Notes: generated by a model not told the origin, from the sequence alone. Shown: positions 49,560-59,272, numbered from the stretch's first letter. The stretch: DNA of 64,000 nucleotides from an uncultured Pelagibacteraceae bacterium (GCA_902628525.1 CACOMZ010000004.1:1-64000); one strand, 5' to 3'. Numbers and translations are program-made.

Positions 49560-50882
49560 CTACTTTGATCCTACACAAACATTATCGAGACACATATAAT
49601 ATTCCAATTCACCTAGTTTTTCTTTTTTAATATTTCCTTCCCAAACTGGTCTTGATTTTAAATGATATGATAAATTTCCTGCATTCCATTCATCCCCCAA
49701 AACTACATTTATTGGTGAGTTAAATTGCTGATCCCAGGCATATTGAGTTTTTATTGCAATCTCTTTACCTTGGTAATCAGTTCTTTTATCATCTTTGGAA
49801 ATTGAAACATAAGCATAAAGTGCAGGTGACAGAAAAAATAAAAAAATAAATCCAAACATAAAATGTTTTAATTTTTTAATATTAATTTGGGCTTGAAGCA
49901 AATAAACAAATAGTGTCCCTATAAATAAATAAAAAGGAGGCATCCACATTGTTCTTATTTTAGATCCAGTAAATAAAGATGTTAAAAAAATCAAAAAAAT
50001 TGGTAAAATATTAATCGCTAACAAAAAAAGACATTTTTTATCTTTAAGGTTTAAATTAAATTTAATTTTTTTTATTAATATCCATATTAAGATTAAAAAA
50101 GGAATTAATATTCCTATTTGTTTGAGTAAAAATGTTAAAGGAAACTTTATATGATGATGAAAGCTTGAAACTTCCATTCCAGTTCTTGTTAATCCATAAG
50201 TAATCGTTATAAAATCATTATTATTTAACCAAATTAAATGTGGAACTAGGACAACTAAAAAAATTTCTATAGCTAATAAATATTTAAAATCGAATTTTCT
50301 CTCTTTTTTTATGAAAATTAAAAAAATAAATAAAAAACTTATAGAAACTAACAAATATATAAATAAGTATTTTGATAAAAAACCAATTGCAGCAAAAAAT
50401 CCAACAAACAAACAATCTAAAAATTCAATTTCTTTTTTACTATAAATTTTCCAAGAATAATAAACTGTTAGTGACCAAAAAGGTAACTGGCAAATATTCA
50501 CGTTAAATTCTGGACTAGTAAAATTAAAAAAATAAATTGACTCAATAAGAAAAACTGAAATTAAACTTAATAAATTATTTTTTAGAATTTCTTTAGACAG
50601 TTTAAAAACATAATAAAAAGAAATAATTACAAAAATTTGACTTAGTAGATAAAACGCCCAATCCTGTGAACCAAAAATTTGAAAAAAAACTTCCGGAAAA
50701 AAAGCACTCATCGGTGGATGTTTATTAAAACCCCAATCTAAATTACTTCCCCAAGCTAAAGCTTCGATTACATCTAATGGCAAATTATGATTGGTAAGTG
50801 ATGGAATCAAAGTCCAAAAAATTAGATGTGTTGTAACAAAAATATAAAAAACATTATCTATATTTTTGTTATTAATGGTCAT
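49560..50882 (-). CDS. ArnT/PMT-like integral membrane glycosyltransferase
   Basis: Multi-TM; LPLDVIEALAWGSNLDWGFNKHPPMSAFFPEVFFQIFG; coupled to the GT2 gene. Confidence 0.83.
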   Translation of the reverse strand: MTINNKNIDNVFYIFVTTHLIFWTLIPSLTNHNLPLDVIEALAWGSNLDWGFNKHPPMSAFFPEVFFQIFGSQDWAFYLLSQIFVIISFYYVFKLSKEILKNNLLSLISVFLIESIYFFNFTSPEFNVNICQLPFWSLTVYYSWKIYSKKEIEFLDCLFVGFFAAIGFLSKYLFIYLLVSISFLFIFLIFIKKERKFDFKYLLAIEIFLVVLVPHLIWLNNNDFITITYGLTRTGMEVSSFHHHIKFPLTFLLKQIGILIPFLILIWILIKKIKFNLNLKDKKCLFLLAINILPIFLIFLTSLFTGSKIRTMWMPPFYLFIGTLFVYLLQAQINIKKLKHFMFGFIFLFFLSPALYAYVSISKDDKRTDYQGKEIAIKTQYAWDQQFNSPINVVLGDEWNAGNLSYHLKSRPVWEGNIKKEKLGELEYYMCLDNVCVGSK

Positions 50883-50960
50883 TTATAATTGTTTATAACA
50901 ATTAAGCTCGCTTGACACCCATATTTTGCTGAATATACTGCCAAAATTCAAAATTCAACT

Positions 50961-51476
50961 ATGCCTAAGACTACTAAAGTAAAAAAAAAAGTCGTTAAAT
51001 CTAAAAAAAAAATTGTTAGCAAACCAAAAAAAATTGCTGCCAAAGATATTTCTAAACCATTGGTAAAAATTTCAAAAAATTATATGCCAAAAGAAACCGA
51101 AAAATATATGTGTGAAAAGCACAAAGTGTTTTTTAGAATAAAACTAACTGAATGGAAAAAAGAATTAATAAAAGCTAATAATGAAGCTCTTTATAATGGA
51201 AGCATGGACGACAATAATATTTCAGCTGATATTGTCGATCAAGCAAGCTCTTATATTGATAAAAACGTAGAAATGAAAGCTATCAATAGACAAATTAAAT
51301 TGATTTCAGAAATTGATAAAGCTTTAATGAGAATAAGAGAAGATACATACGGTTACTGTTTAGATACAGCAGAACCCATTGGTCTTAAAAGATTAATGGC
51401 AAGACCAGTTGCAAAATATACTATCGCTGCACAAGAAAAACATGAAAAAGATGAAAAAGTTCACGCAGACGACTAA
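50961..51476 (+). CDS. dksA: DksA family RNA polymerase-binding transcription factor
   Basis: IREDTYGYCLDTAEPIGLKRLMARPVAKYTIAAQEKHEKDEKVHADD. Confidence 0.9.
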   Translation: MPKTTKVKKKVVKSKKKIVSKPKKIAAKDISKPLVKISKNYMPKETEKYMCEKHKVFFRIKLTEWKKELIKANNEALYNGSMDDNNISADIVDQASSYIDKNVEMKAINRQIKLISEIDKALMRIREDTYGYCLDTAEPIGLKRLMARPVAKYTIAAQEKHEKDEKVHADD

Positions 51477-51478
51477 AA

Positions 51479-51595
51479 ATGAGAAAAAAAAATTCTAAGC
51501 AAAATTCAATCTCATTTCTTTTTGCAAAGAAATATATTTATTTTTATTATCCTTTTTTTTGGATTTTATTGCTATTATATTTATTTCTTAAATGA
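51479..51595 (+). CDS. Small single-TM protein (38 aa)
   Basis: Hand translation MRKKNSKQNSISFLFAKKYIYFYYPFFWILLLLYLFLK*; 2 nt after the dksA stop. Confidence 0.45.
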   Translation: MRKKNSKQNSISFLFAKKYIYFYYPFFWILLLLYLFLK

Positions 51596-51687
51596 ACAAA
51601 AAATTAATTTTAATTATTATAGTAATAGTTGCTATTGAATTTTCGGGTTATGGAATACTAAGTACCCTTTACAGGTTTTTTGGATAA
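51592..51687 (+). CDS. Small single-TM protein (31 aa)
   Basis: Hand translation MNKKLILIIIVIVAIEFSGYGILSTLYRFFG*; ATGA overlap with the preceding mini-ORF. Confidence 0.45.
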   Translation: MNKKLILIIIVIVAIEFSGYGILSTLYRFFG

Positions 51688-51690
51688 ATT

Positions 51691-52317
51691 TTAAAGTTTT
51701 GGTATCTTGGCATCCTTATTCATGAAACTATAACCTTTAATAACTGCTTCACGATCAGCTATTTCTAAATACCATCTAGACAGGTTATTATAATTCTTTA
51801 ATCCTATATCATGCCACTCATGTCTTGCCATCCAAGGCCATGTTGCAATATCTGCAATTGTATAATCGGAACCAGCAAGAAATTGAGAGTTATTTAATCT
51901 AGCATCTAATTCTCCATAAATTCTTTTAGTAATCTTAAAATATCTTTCCTCACCAAATTCACTTTTTCCTGGGTTATAATGATGAAACTGATGATGTTGA
52001 CCTATCATCGGGCCCACAGTTCCCATCTGTGCCATTAGCCATTGATTAATAGTAATTCTATCTTTTTCATTATAAAATTTTTTACTTTTATCACCAAGAT
52101 ACATAAGTATTGCACCTGACTCGAAAATACTCTCATTATTATCATGATCTATTATAACTGGAATTTTTCCAAAAGGGCTTATCTTTAAAAACTCTGGTTT
52201 GAATTGCTCATCTTGACTAATATCAATTTTGGTTACTTTGTATTTGTAACCTATCTCCTCTAGCATGATACTAATTTTCCACCCATTAGGTGTATTGGCG
52301 GAAAAAAGCTCAATCAC
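51691..52317 (-). CDS. Glutathione S-transferase family protein
   Basis: ELFSANTPNGWKISIMLEEIGYKY..; SPFGKIPVIIDHDN; YTIADIATWPW. Confidence 0.9.
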   Translation of the reverse strand: MIELFSANTPNGWKISIMLEEIGYKYKVTKIDISQDEQFKPEFLKISPFGKIPVIIDHDNNESIFESGAILMYLGDKSKKFYNEKDRITINQWLMAQMGTVGPMIGQHHQFHHYNPGKSEFGEERYFKITKRIYGELDARLNNSQFLAGSDYTIADIATWPWMARHEWHDIGLKNYNNLSRWYLEIADREAVIKGYSFMNKDAKIPKL

Positions 52318-53329
52318 TTTTTACACCAAGTCTATCTTTAATAGTTTTAGAAGATGTTGTGAATTCAAATCTATATTTTTCATTAGGTCTTGCTAATTTA
52401 AAGCAGGCTCTGGCTGCAAGAGCTCCCTCGTGAAATCCAGATAAAATAAGTTTTAGTTTTCCTGGATAAGAGCATATATCGCCAACAGCGTATATTCCTT
52501 TTTGATTGGTCTCAAATTTTTCGGTATCTACAGCTACTGTTTTTTTATCAATATTAAGACCCCACTCAGCTATTGGACCAAGCTGCATAATTAGACCAAA
52601 AAACCCTAATACAAAATCTGTTTTGATTGTTTTTATTTCTTTGCTGTCGTGTTTAATCTCTATGCTTTCTAAATTATTTTCACCAACCACATTTGTTAGT
52701 TGGTATTTAGTATAAAGATTAATTTTTCCAGATTTTGCAAGCTCATGAACCTTATCAACAGTGGCTTGAGCACCTCTGAAATCTTCTCTTCTATGAATTA
52801 AATTAACATGAGATTTTTTAGATAGCTCAACAGCCCAATCTAAAGCACTGTCTCCACCACCAAATATTGAGACCGTTTTCCCTTCAAATACTGTTTTATC
52901 TTTTACAGAGTAATAAATTGACTTATTTTCAAATTTTTCACATTCTTTTACAGGAAATTTACGAGGCTCAAAAGAGCCAACCCCACCAGCTATTATAACA
53001 TTAGGAGTTAAAAATATTTTGCCATGGTTAGTTTTTACAAACCAATTATCTCCTTCTTTTTTTACCTCATCAACTCTTTCACTTAAATGAGTTTTGATAT
53101 TAAAAGGTTTGATTTGATTTATTAAATTATTTGTAAGTTCTTCACCAGTACATTCTGGAACAGCTGGAATATCATAAATTGGTTTATCAGGATAAAGTTC
53201 TATACATTGACCACCAATTTTATCGAGATTATCAACAATTTCACAATCAAGGCCAATTAATTTTAGTTGATGTGCTGTAAACAAACCTGTTGGTCCTGCT
53301 CCAATTATTAATGCGTCTGTTTTATTCAT
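52310..53329 (-). CDS. Ferredoxin-NADP reductase, thioredoxin-reductase-like type
   Basis: ALIIGAGPTGLFTAHQLKLIGLDCEIVDNLDKIGGQCIELYPDKPIYDIPAVP; GGGDSALDWA; GIYAVGDICSYPGKLKLILSGFHE. Confidence 0.88.
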   Translation of the reverse strand: MNKTDALIIGAGPTGLFTAHQLKLIGLDCEIVDNLDKIGGQCIELYPDKPIYDIPAVPECTGEELTNNLINQIKPFNIKTHLSERVDEVKKEGDNWFVKTNHGKIFLTPNVIIAGGVGSFEPRKFPVKECEKFENKSIYYSVKDKTVFEGKTVSIFGGGDSALDWAVELSKKSHVNLIHRREDFRGAQATVDKVHELAKSGKINLYTKYQLTNVVGENNLESIEIKHDSKEIKTIKTDFVLGFFGLIMQLGPIAEWGLNIDKKTVAVDTEKFETNQKGIYAVGDICSYPGKLKLILSGFHEGALAARACFKLARPNEKYRFEFTTSSKTIKDRLGVKSD

Positions 53330-53649
53330 TAGCTTTGTTTTGAAGGTATATTTACTATAAGACCGTCTAACTCATCAGAAATCGTAATTTGACAACTTAG
53401 TCGACTATTTTTTTTTGGCTCAAATGCCATATCTAACATATCTTCTTCCCCATCATCTTTTGATGGAAGCTTATCAAACCAATCATCACTTATATACACG
53501 TGACATGTCGCACAAGCCATACCACCTCCACAATCAGCATCTATACCTGGCACATCATTTTGAACTGCACCTTCCATGACAGTAAGTCCATTTTGTACAT
53601 CAACTGAATAGATTTGATTGTCATGTGTAACGTAATTTATTTTTGCCAT
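53329..53649 (-). CDS. 2Fe-2S ferredoxin
   Basis: [17 protein letters not shown] ... RLSCQI, adrenodoxin-like Cys pattern. Confidence 0.92.
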   Translation of the reverse strand: MAKINYVTHDNQIYSVDVQNGLTVMEGAVQNDVPGIDADCGGGMACATCHVYISDDWFDKLPSKDDGEEDMLDMAFEPKKNSRLSCQITISDELDGLIVNIPSKQS

Positions 53650-53673
53650 TGATTAAGATATATGTACTTAAAA

Positions 53674-53712
53674 AAAAAGGGCAAGTATGTCTAAACATAC
53701 CTGCCCTTTTTA
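53674..53712 (-). terminator. Rho-independent terminator of the proteorhodopsin gene
   Basis: GGGCAaGTATGT-ctaa-ACATACcTGCCC stem flanked by A/T runs. Confidence 0.88.
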
Positions 53713-53731
53713 AATTTTCTAAGTAAAACTA

Positions 53732-54505
53732 CTACTTAGCTCTTTTTCCGCTTGAACTAGTTGCAGCAGCCCAGATTACTAGACCGAATGCAATTTTGTT
53801 AATGAAGTCAGCTAAGTTGTATACGACGTTAAGTGAGTTTGCATCTACACCACCAGTTAGGTAACCAAATACATAACCTAATGGGTAAATTGCCCAACCT
53901 ACTGTAACAATCATTCTCATAGCACCAAAAGCTGTTACAAGAGCTTTGTTGCCACTTTTAGCTGCAGCTTTACCAGCTTCACCTGAGAATATTTCATATA
54001 GAATGTATATCCAACCTGCCATTCCAATAATGAAACCTAGTGTAGCATTAATATATCCTGCTTCACCTAAGTATCCACCGATAAGCATTACTAATGAACC
54101 GATTAACAATCTCCAGAACATTCCAGAGTTTGCTTTACCGATAGCTGCTAGAATTAAGTAAAATTCTACCATCTGTAAAGGCACAGTGATTAACCAGTCA
54201 ATGTATCTGTAAACAGTTGGCGAGTCACCAGTAGATACCCATACTTCTCTCATGTACATGTAGTGTATGAATGCAATACCAGTTACTAGACCAGCAACAA
54301 TAACTGATGTTCTCCAGCCTGATGCGACGTTGCCCGCTTCCATGAAAAAGAAAGCAGTAGCTGCTAACATTCCCATAGAGATAACCCAGAATGAAATTCC
54401 TACGAAGTCATCTTGCATCAACATCGTTGCGTCTGCTGCAATAGCTATACCTGAAAAACCGATCAAGGCCATAGCTGCTAAAGCAAACAGTTTAAGTTTT
54501 TTCAT
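53732..54505 (-). CDS. Proteorhodopsin, blue-tuned (Gln at the spectral-tuning position)
   Basis: YRYIDWLITVPLQMVEFYLIL (Asp acceptor, Gln111 = GPR position 105, Glu donor); ADFINKIAFGLVIW retinal Lys; HYMYMREVW. Confidence 0.97.
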   Translation of the reverse strand: MKKLKLFALAAMALIGFSGIAIAADATMLMQDDFVGISFWVISMGMLAATAFFFMEAGNVASGWRTSVIVAGLVTGIAFIHYMYMREVWVSTGDSPTVYRYIDWLITVPLQMVEFYLILAAIGKANSGMFWRLLIGSLVMLIGGYLGEAGYINATLGFIIGMAGWIYILYEIFSGEAGKAAAKSGNKALVTAFGAMRMIVTVGWAIYPLGYVFGYLTGGVDANSLNVVYNLADFINKIAFGLVIWAAATSSSGKRAK

Positions 54506-54536
54506 AAAAAACTCCCTCTTCGTTAGTTTTTATTTT

Positions 54537-54552
54537 TAGTTTATATAAACTA
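54537..54552. promoter_or_regulatory. 16-bp perfect palindrome in the proteorhodopsin upstream region
   Basis: TAGTTTATATAAACTA, about 32 bp upstream of the PR ATG. Confidence 0.45.
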
Positions 54553-54716
54553 GACTTAAGTTACCCTAAGCCAATTTCGTGGTTAAATAGCAAATTAAAT
54601 TAGATAAATGAAGACTTAATTGTGACTTATTCTCATTGATTTTACTTAATTTTTAAAATTAAATACAATTTACAAGTTAAAAATCAAAAAAAACAAGGAA
54701 TTCGAATCAATTTTTT

Positions 54717-56618
54717 ATGCCAAGTAAGTTTCAAGAAATTTATGAAAATTCTATAAATAACCCTGAAAAATTTTGGCAAGAAGCATCTAAAGATATATTT
54801 TGGTTTAAAGAACCAACGAAAATTTTAGATAAATCTAATCCTCCATTTTATAAATGGTTTGAAGATGGCGTCACAAATACGTGTTACAACGCTCTAGACA
54901 TTCATATTGACCAAGGTAGAGGCAAAAAAACAGCACTAATATACGATAGTCCTATCACAGGAAACAAAAGTCATTTAAGTTATGAAGAGCTAAGATCAAA
55001 AGTTTCAAAATTTGCAGGAGCCTTAAGAGCACAAGGCACTGAAAAGGGCGATAGAGTAATAATTTATATGCCAATGATACCAGAAGCAGTAATTGCAATG
55101 CTCGCTTGCGCGAGGATTGGTGCAATTCATTCTGTTGTATTTGGAGGTTTTGCCTCAAATGAGCTTGCAAGCAGAATAGACGATAGTAAAGCAAAGTTAT
55201 TAGTGACGGCTTCATGTGGTTTCGAGCCAGGAAGAACGGTTGAATACAAACCTCTTGTGGATGAAGCTGTTAAAATAGCTAATCATAAAATTGAAAAAAT
55301 GATTTTATTCCAAAGACCTGGTCATGAGGTCAAATTAAGTTCTTCTGATGAGGTTAGTTGGGAGGAAGTGGTCTCCAACGCTAAAGATGCTGACTGTGTT
55401 GAGATGAACTCGAATGAATATGCGTATATCTTGTATACATCAGGTACAACTGGAACTCCAAAAGGTATTGTAAGAGATATTGGTGGTCACATAGTTGCTC
55501 TCAAATGGACAATGAAAAACATCTATAACATTGAAAGAGATGATGTTTGGTGGTCTGCTAGTGATATTGGTTGGATTGTTGGACACTCTTACATTGTTTA
55601 TGCACCTTTATTTAAAGGATGCACTACAGTTTTGTTTGAAGGTAAACCTGTTGGCACTCCAGATGCAGGAGCTTTTTGGAAAATTATTTCAGAATATAAA
55701 GTAAAATCACTATTCACTGCTCCAACAGCTTTTAGAGCTATAAAGAAAGAGGATCCGGAAGGAAAGTTTTTCTCAAAATATGACTTAAGCAATTTTGAAA
55801 GCTTATTTTTAGCCGGAGAAAGAGCAGATCCAGATACAATTAAATGGGCTGAGAATTTACTTAAAGTTCCTGTAATAGATCATTGGTGGCAAACAGAAAC
55901 TAGCTGGGCAATAAGCTCAAATTGCACTGGAATTGAAATGATGAAAACAAAATACGGTTCAGCTTGTAAAGCAGTTCCTGGATATGATGTAAAAATCATA
56001 AAACCAGATCAATCTCTTGCAAAACCAAACGAGATGGGTGACATAGTTGTAAAACTTCCTTTGCCTCCAGGCACGTTCCCGACATTGTGGAATGCAGACC
56101 AAAGATATAAAGAAAATTATATGTCTAATTATGAAGGTTACTATCAAACATATGATGCAGGTCATATCGATGATGATGGATATATATGGATTATGTCTAG
56201 AACTGATGACATTATAAATGTAGCAGGTCATAGATTATCAACAGGTGCAATTGAAGAAGTATTGTCCGAACATCAATCTGTTGCAGAATGTGCAGTACTT
56301 GGAATTGCAGATAAATTAAAAGGTCAATTACCTATTGGTTTAGTAGTTTTAAAATCTGGCGTTGATAAAGATAACGACATTATATCTAAAGAATGTGTGC
56401 AAATGGTTAGGGATAAAATTGGACCAGTTGCTGCATTTAAAGTTGTAATTGTTATTAAAAGATTACCAAAAACAAGATCAGGAAAAATCTTAAGAGGTAC
56501 AATAAGAAAAATTGCGGATGGTGCTGATTATAAGGTACCACCTACAATAGACGATCCTTCAATTCTAACAGAGATCACTGAGGATTTAGTTAATCACAAA
56601 ATTTTAAATAATGGTTAA
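54717..56618 (+). CDS. prpE: Propionyl-CoA synthetase (acyl-CoA synthetase family)
   Basis: YILYTSGTTGTPKGIVRDIGGH; DHWWQTETSWAI; PKTRSGKILRGTIRKIADG. Confidence 0.9.
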   Translation: MPSKFQEIYENSINNPEKFWQEASKDIFWFKEPTKILDKSNPPFYKWFEDGVTNTCYNALDIHIDQGRGKKTALIYDSPITGNKSHLSYEELRSKVSKFAGALRAQGTEKGDRVIIYMPMIPEAVIAMLACARIGAIHSVVFGGFASNELASRIDDSKAKLLVTASCGFEPGRTVEYKPLVDEAVKIANHKIEKMILFQRPGHEVKLSSSDEVSWEEVVSNAKDADCVEMNSNEYAYILYTSGTTGTPKGIVRDIGGHIVALKWTMKNIYNIERDDVWWSASDIGWIVGHSYIVYAPLFKGCTTVLFEGKPVGTPDAGAFWKIISEYKVKSLFTAPTAFRAIKKEDPEGKFFSKYDLSNFESLFLAGERADPDTIKWAENLLKVPVIDHWWQTETSWAISSNCTGIEMMKTKYGSACKAVPGYDVKIIKPDQSLAKPNEMGDIVVKLPLPPGTFPTLWNADQRYKENYMSNYEGYYQTYDAGHIDDDGYIWIMSRTDDIINVAGHRLSTGAIEEVLSEHQSVAECAVLGIADKLKGQLPIGLVVLKSGVDKDNDIISKECVQMVRDKIGPVAAFKVVIVIKRLPKTRSGKILRGTIRKIADGADYKVPPTIDDPSILTEITEDLVNHKILNNG

Positions 56619-56943
56619 AACATATTTATTTCTTGCAGGTGCAGTATTTTTTGAAGTTGCTGGAACTATGTTATTACCTATAACTCAAAATTTTACAAAA
56701 CTAATGCCAACTGCTGCTCTTGCATTCTTTTATCTTTGTGCTTTCTATCTTTTAACTTTTGTAGCAGATAAGATTCCTATCGCTATTATGTATGCGACAT
56801 GGAGTGGTCTTGGAATTTTTACAATTGCAATTCTCGGCTATATATTCTTTAAACAAACTTTAGCTTGGCAAGCAATATTAGGATTATTTTTAATTGTGAT
56901 TGGTATAATTTTAGTAAATAGTTTTACCGGAAAGCTTAGCTAA
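56611..56943 (+). CDS. Small multidrug resistance (SMR) family transporter
   Basis: 110 aa, four TM; LAGAVFFEVAGTMLLPIT; AIMYATWSGLGIFTIAILGYIFFKQTL. Confidence 0.9.
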   Translation: MVKTYLFLAGAVFFEVAGTMLLPITQNFTKLMPTAALAFFYLCAFYLLTFVADKIPIAIMYATWSGLGIFTIAILGYIFFKQTLAWQAILGLFLIVIGIILVNSFTGKLS

Positions 56944-58243
56944 ACTGCAAAGGGGTTCCGTCAGGATCGCCTAAAATTTTTCCATCCTGCATTTTAATTT
57001 TTCCAGCAATAATTGTATGGGTAGGTGTTCCTTTAAATTTAAATCCATTAAAAGGTGACCATTTACATTTGCTTTCTATATTTTCATTTTTAATTTCAAT
57101 TGTTTTGTTCATATCTACAATAGTAAAGTCAGCATCATAACCTTCTTTAATAAATCCTTTATTTTTTATTCCAAAAATTTTCACTGGATTTTCACAAACA
57201 AAATTCATCAATTGGTTTAGTGATAATTTTCCATCATTAATATGATTTAACATTACAGGCATTAAAGTTTGAACTCCTGGCATCCCTGAGGGAGTATTTG
57301 GATATACCTTATCCTTATTCTCTTTTAAATGGGGGGCATGATCTGACCCAATTGTATCATTCAAGTTGTTTCTCACTCCGTACCATAATCTATCGTAATG
57401 AGATTTATCTCTGAGTGGTGGGTTCATCTGAGCATAAGTTCCTAGTTTGTCATAACAATCTGGAGCATAAAGAGTTAAATGTTGTGGGGTAATCTCAAAC
57501 GTAATGTTTCCTTTATGTTGAGATAAAAAATCTATTTCCTCTTTTGTAGTAATATGAAGCACATGAGCTTTTTTATTGTGCTTTTCTGCAATTCGTACAA
57601 TTCTTCTAGTAGATGCTATAGCGCATTCTGCACTTCTCCATACAGGATGCGTATGTACGTCACCATCTTTAATTAATTTTTTATTAACTTTCAGAATTGA
57701 CTCATCTTCAGAATGAACTGCTACGACTTTTGATGCATTTTGAAAAACTTTATTTATGTCATCTTCTTCAGCAACTAACAGATTTCCAGTTGAAGATCCT
57801 GCAAAAAGTTTTATTCCACAGCACCCTTCCAAACCTTCGAGGCTTGCTAGATCATCTGCATTATTTGCAGTTGCTCCAAAATAAAAAGCATAGTTGCAAT
57901 ACATTCTATTTTTAGCAAGATCTAACTTTCTTTGAAACTCTTTCATATTAGCTGTTGGTGGATTCGTATTTGGCATTTCAAATACACTGGTTATTCCTCC
58001 TACAATAGCTGCTTTACTTCCTGAGTGAAGATCCTCCGTATCAGTTGATCCGGGTTCTCTAAAATGTGTTTGGGTATCAATGCAACCAGGCAATACTGTG
58101 TGACCTTCTGCATTTATTATATCTTTTGCTTCCTCTGAAATTTGTCCAATCTGCTGAATTTTTCCATCTTTTATAGCAACATCAACATTTTTTAATTCAC
58201 CGGCGATGTAGCATTGTCCGTTTTTAATTATAAGATCTAACAT
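56936..58243 (-). CDS. pyrC: Dihydroorotase
   Basis: VLPGCIDTQTHFREPGSTDTEDLHSGSKAAIVGGIT; GSDHAPHLKENKDKVYPNTPSGMPGVQTLMP. Confidence 0.9.
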   Translation of the reverse strand: MLDLIIKNGQCYIAGELKNVDVAIKDGKIQQIGQISEEAKDIINAEGHTVLPGCIDTQTHFREPGSTDTEDLHSGSKAAIVGGITSVFEMPNTNPPTANMKEFQRKLDLAKNRMYCNYAFYFGATANNADDLASLEGLEGCCGIKLFAGSSTGNLLVAEEDDINKVFQNASKVVAVHSEDESILKVNKKLIKDGDVHTHPVWRSAECAIASTRRIVRIAEKHNKKAHVLHITTKEEIDFLSQHKGNITFEITPQHLTLYAPDCYDKLGTYAQMNPPLRDKSHYDRLWYGVRNNLNDTIGSDHAPHLKENKDKVYPNTPSGMPGVQTLMPVMLNHINDGKLSLNQLMNFVCENPVKIFGIKNKGFIKEGYDADFTIVDMNKTIEIKNENIESKCKWSPFNGFKFKGTPTHTIIAGKIKMQDGKILGDPDGTPLQFS

Positions 58244-58286
58244 TTTAAGAAAATGTTATTATATTACATCCTAAAATTAATCAATT

Positions 58287-59174
58287 ATGAATATTAAAAA
58301 CGTTTATATTTTAGATGACAGAGCAATTCTTTATATTAATGGAGACGATTCAAAAGAGTTTCTTCAAAATCTTATCAGTAACGATATAAACAAAGTAAGC
58401 GATGTAAAAACTTGTTTTAGTTCATTGCTTACACCCCAAGGTAAATTTTTATATGAATTTATAATCCTAAAACATAAGTCTGGGTATATTTTAGATTGTG
58501 AAAAACCTCAGGTAGAGGAATTATTCAGACAATTATCTTTGTATAAGCTAAGATCAAAAGTTGAAATTCTTAATTTAAGTAACGAATTTGTTGTAGCGGC
58601 ATTTTCTCATGAAAAATTCTTAACTTTTGATGAAGCAAAAGACCAACCTGGTTATACAATTAAATATAGAGAAGATCCAATATTTTTAGATCCAAGAAAT
58701 AAAAAACTAGGTGCTAGATTAATTATCAATCTAGAAAAACTTTATTTATCCTTAAAAAAACTAGATCTTCATGATGCAAACTTGAAAGAGTATTATTCAT
58801 TAAGCCATAAACTTGGAATTGTCCCAAAAGATTTAAATAAATTACAGAATAAATTATTTGGTATTGAGTGTAATTTTGAGGAATTAAATGGAATAGATTT
58901 TAAAAAAGGCTGCTATGTAGGACAAGAAAATACAGCAAGGATAAAACTAAAAAACAAACTTTCAAAAAGACTATTTCCAATACATGTAATTAATGGAAAA
59001 CTTTATGAAGGAGAAAGTATTTATAATAATCAAATAGAGATAGGAAAGGTATTAATTGACAATGATTACCCTTTTGCTTTAATAAAATTTTTGGATAAAA
59101 ATTTTAATGAAAAAGTAAATTTTAATACCAAGGAAGCTTACATAAGTATCAGAAAACCTGACTGGATCAATTAA
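58287..59174 (+). CDS. ygfZ: YgfZ/GcvT-like folate-binding Fe-S repair protein
   Basis: GIDFKKGCYVGQENTARIK signature. Confidence 0.9.
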   Translation: MNIKNVYILDDRAILYINGDDSKEFLQNLISNDINKVSDVKTCFSSLLTPQGKFLYEFIILKHKSGYILDCEKPQVEELFRQLSLYKLRSKVEILNLSNEFVVAAFSHEKFLTFDEAKDQPGYTIKYREDPIFLDPRNKKLGARLIINLEKLYLSLKKLDLHDANLKEYYSLSHKLGIVPKDLNKLQNKLFGIECNFEELNGIDFKKGCYVGQENTARIKLKNKLSKRLFPIHVINGKLYEGESIYNNQIEIGKVLIDNDYPFALIKFLDKNFNEKVNFNTKEAYISIRKPDWIN

Positions 59175-59186
59175 AATGAATTAATT

Positions 59187-59272
59187 TGGTGCGGTCGGAG
59201 AGACTCGAACTCTCATGGACAAAATCCACACGGCCCTCAACCGTGCCTGTCTACCAATTTCAGCACGACCGC
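59187..59272 (-). tRNA. tRNA-Leu (anticodon GAG), CCA encoded
   Basis: Minus strand GCGGTCGTGCTGAAATTGGTAGACAGGCACGGTTGAGGGCCGTG...GAGTTCGAGTCTCTCCGACCGCACCA; 7-bp acceptor stem, loop TTGAGGG. Confidence 0.96.

Noticed and set aside
33771-50882. Integrated mobile element or prophage
   Set aside because: No integrase, transposase, phage structural gene, att-like repeats or flanking tRNA was visible; the only tRNA is at 59.2 kb.
50961-51476. Apparent loss of the DksA zinc finger
   Set aside because: Only one Cys of the classic four remains in the C-terminal motif, but to my knowledge alphaproteobacterial DksA proteins commonly carry this C-x-x-T/GEPIG variant, so it is not unusual.
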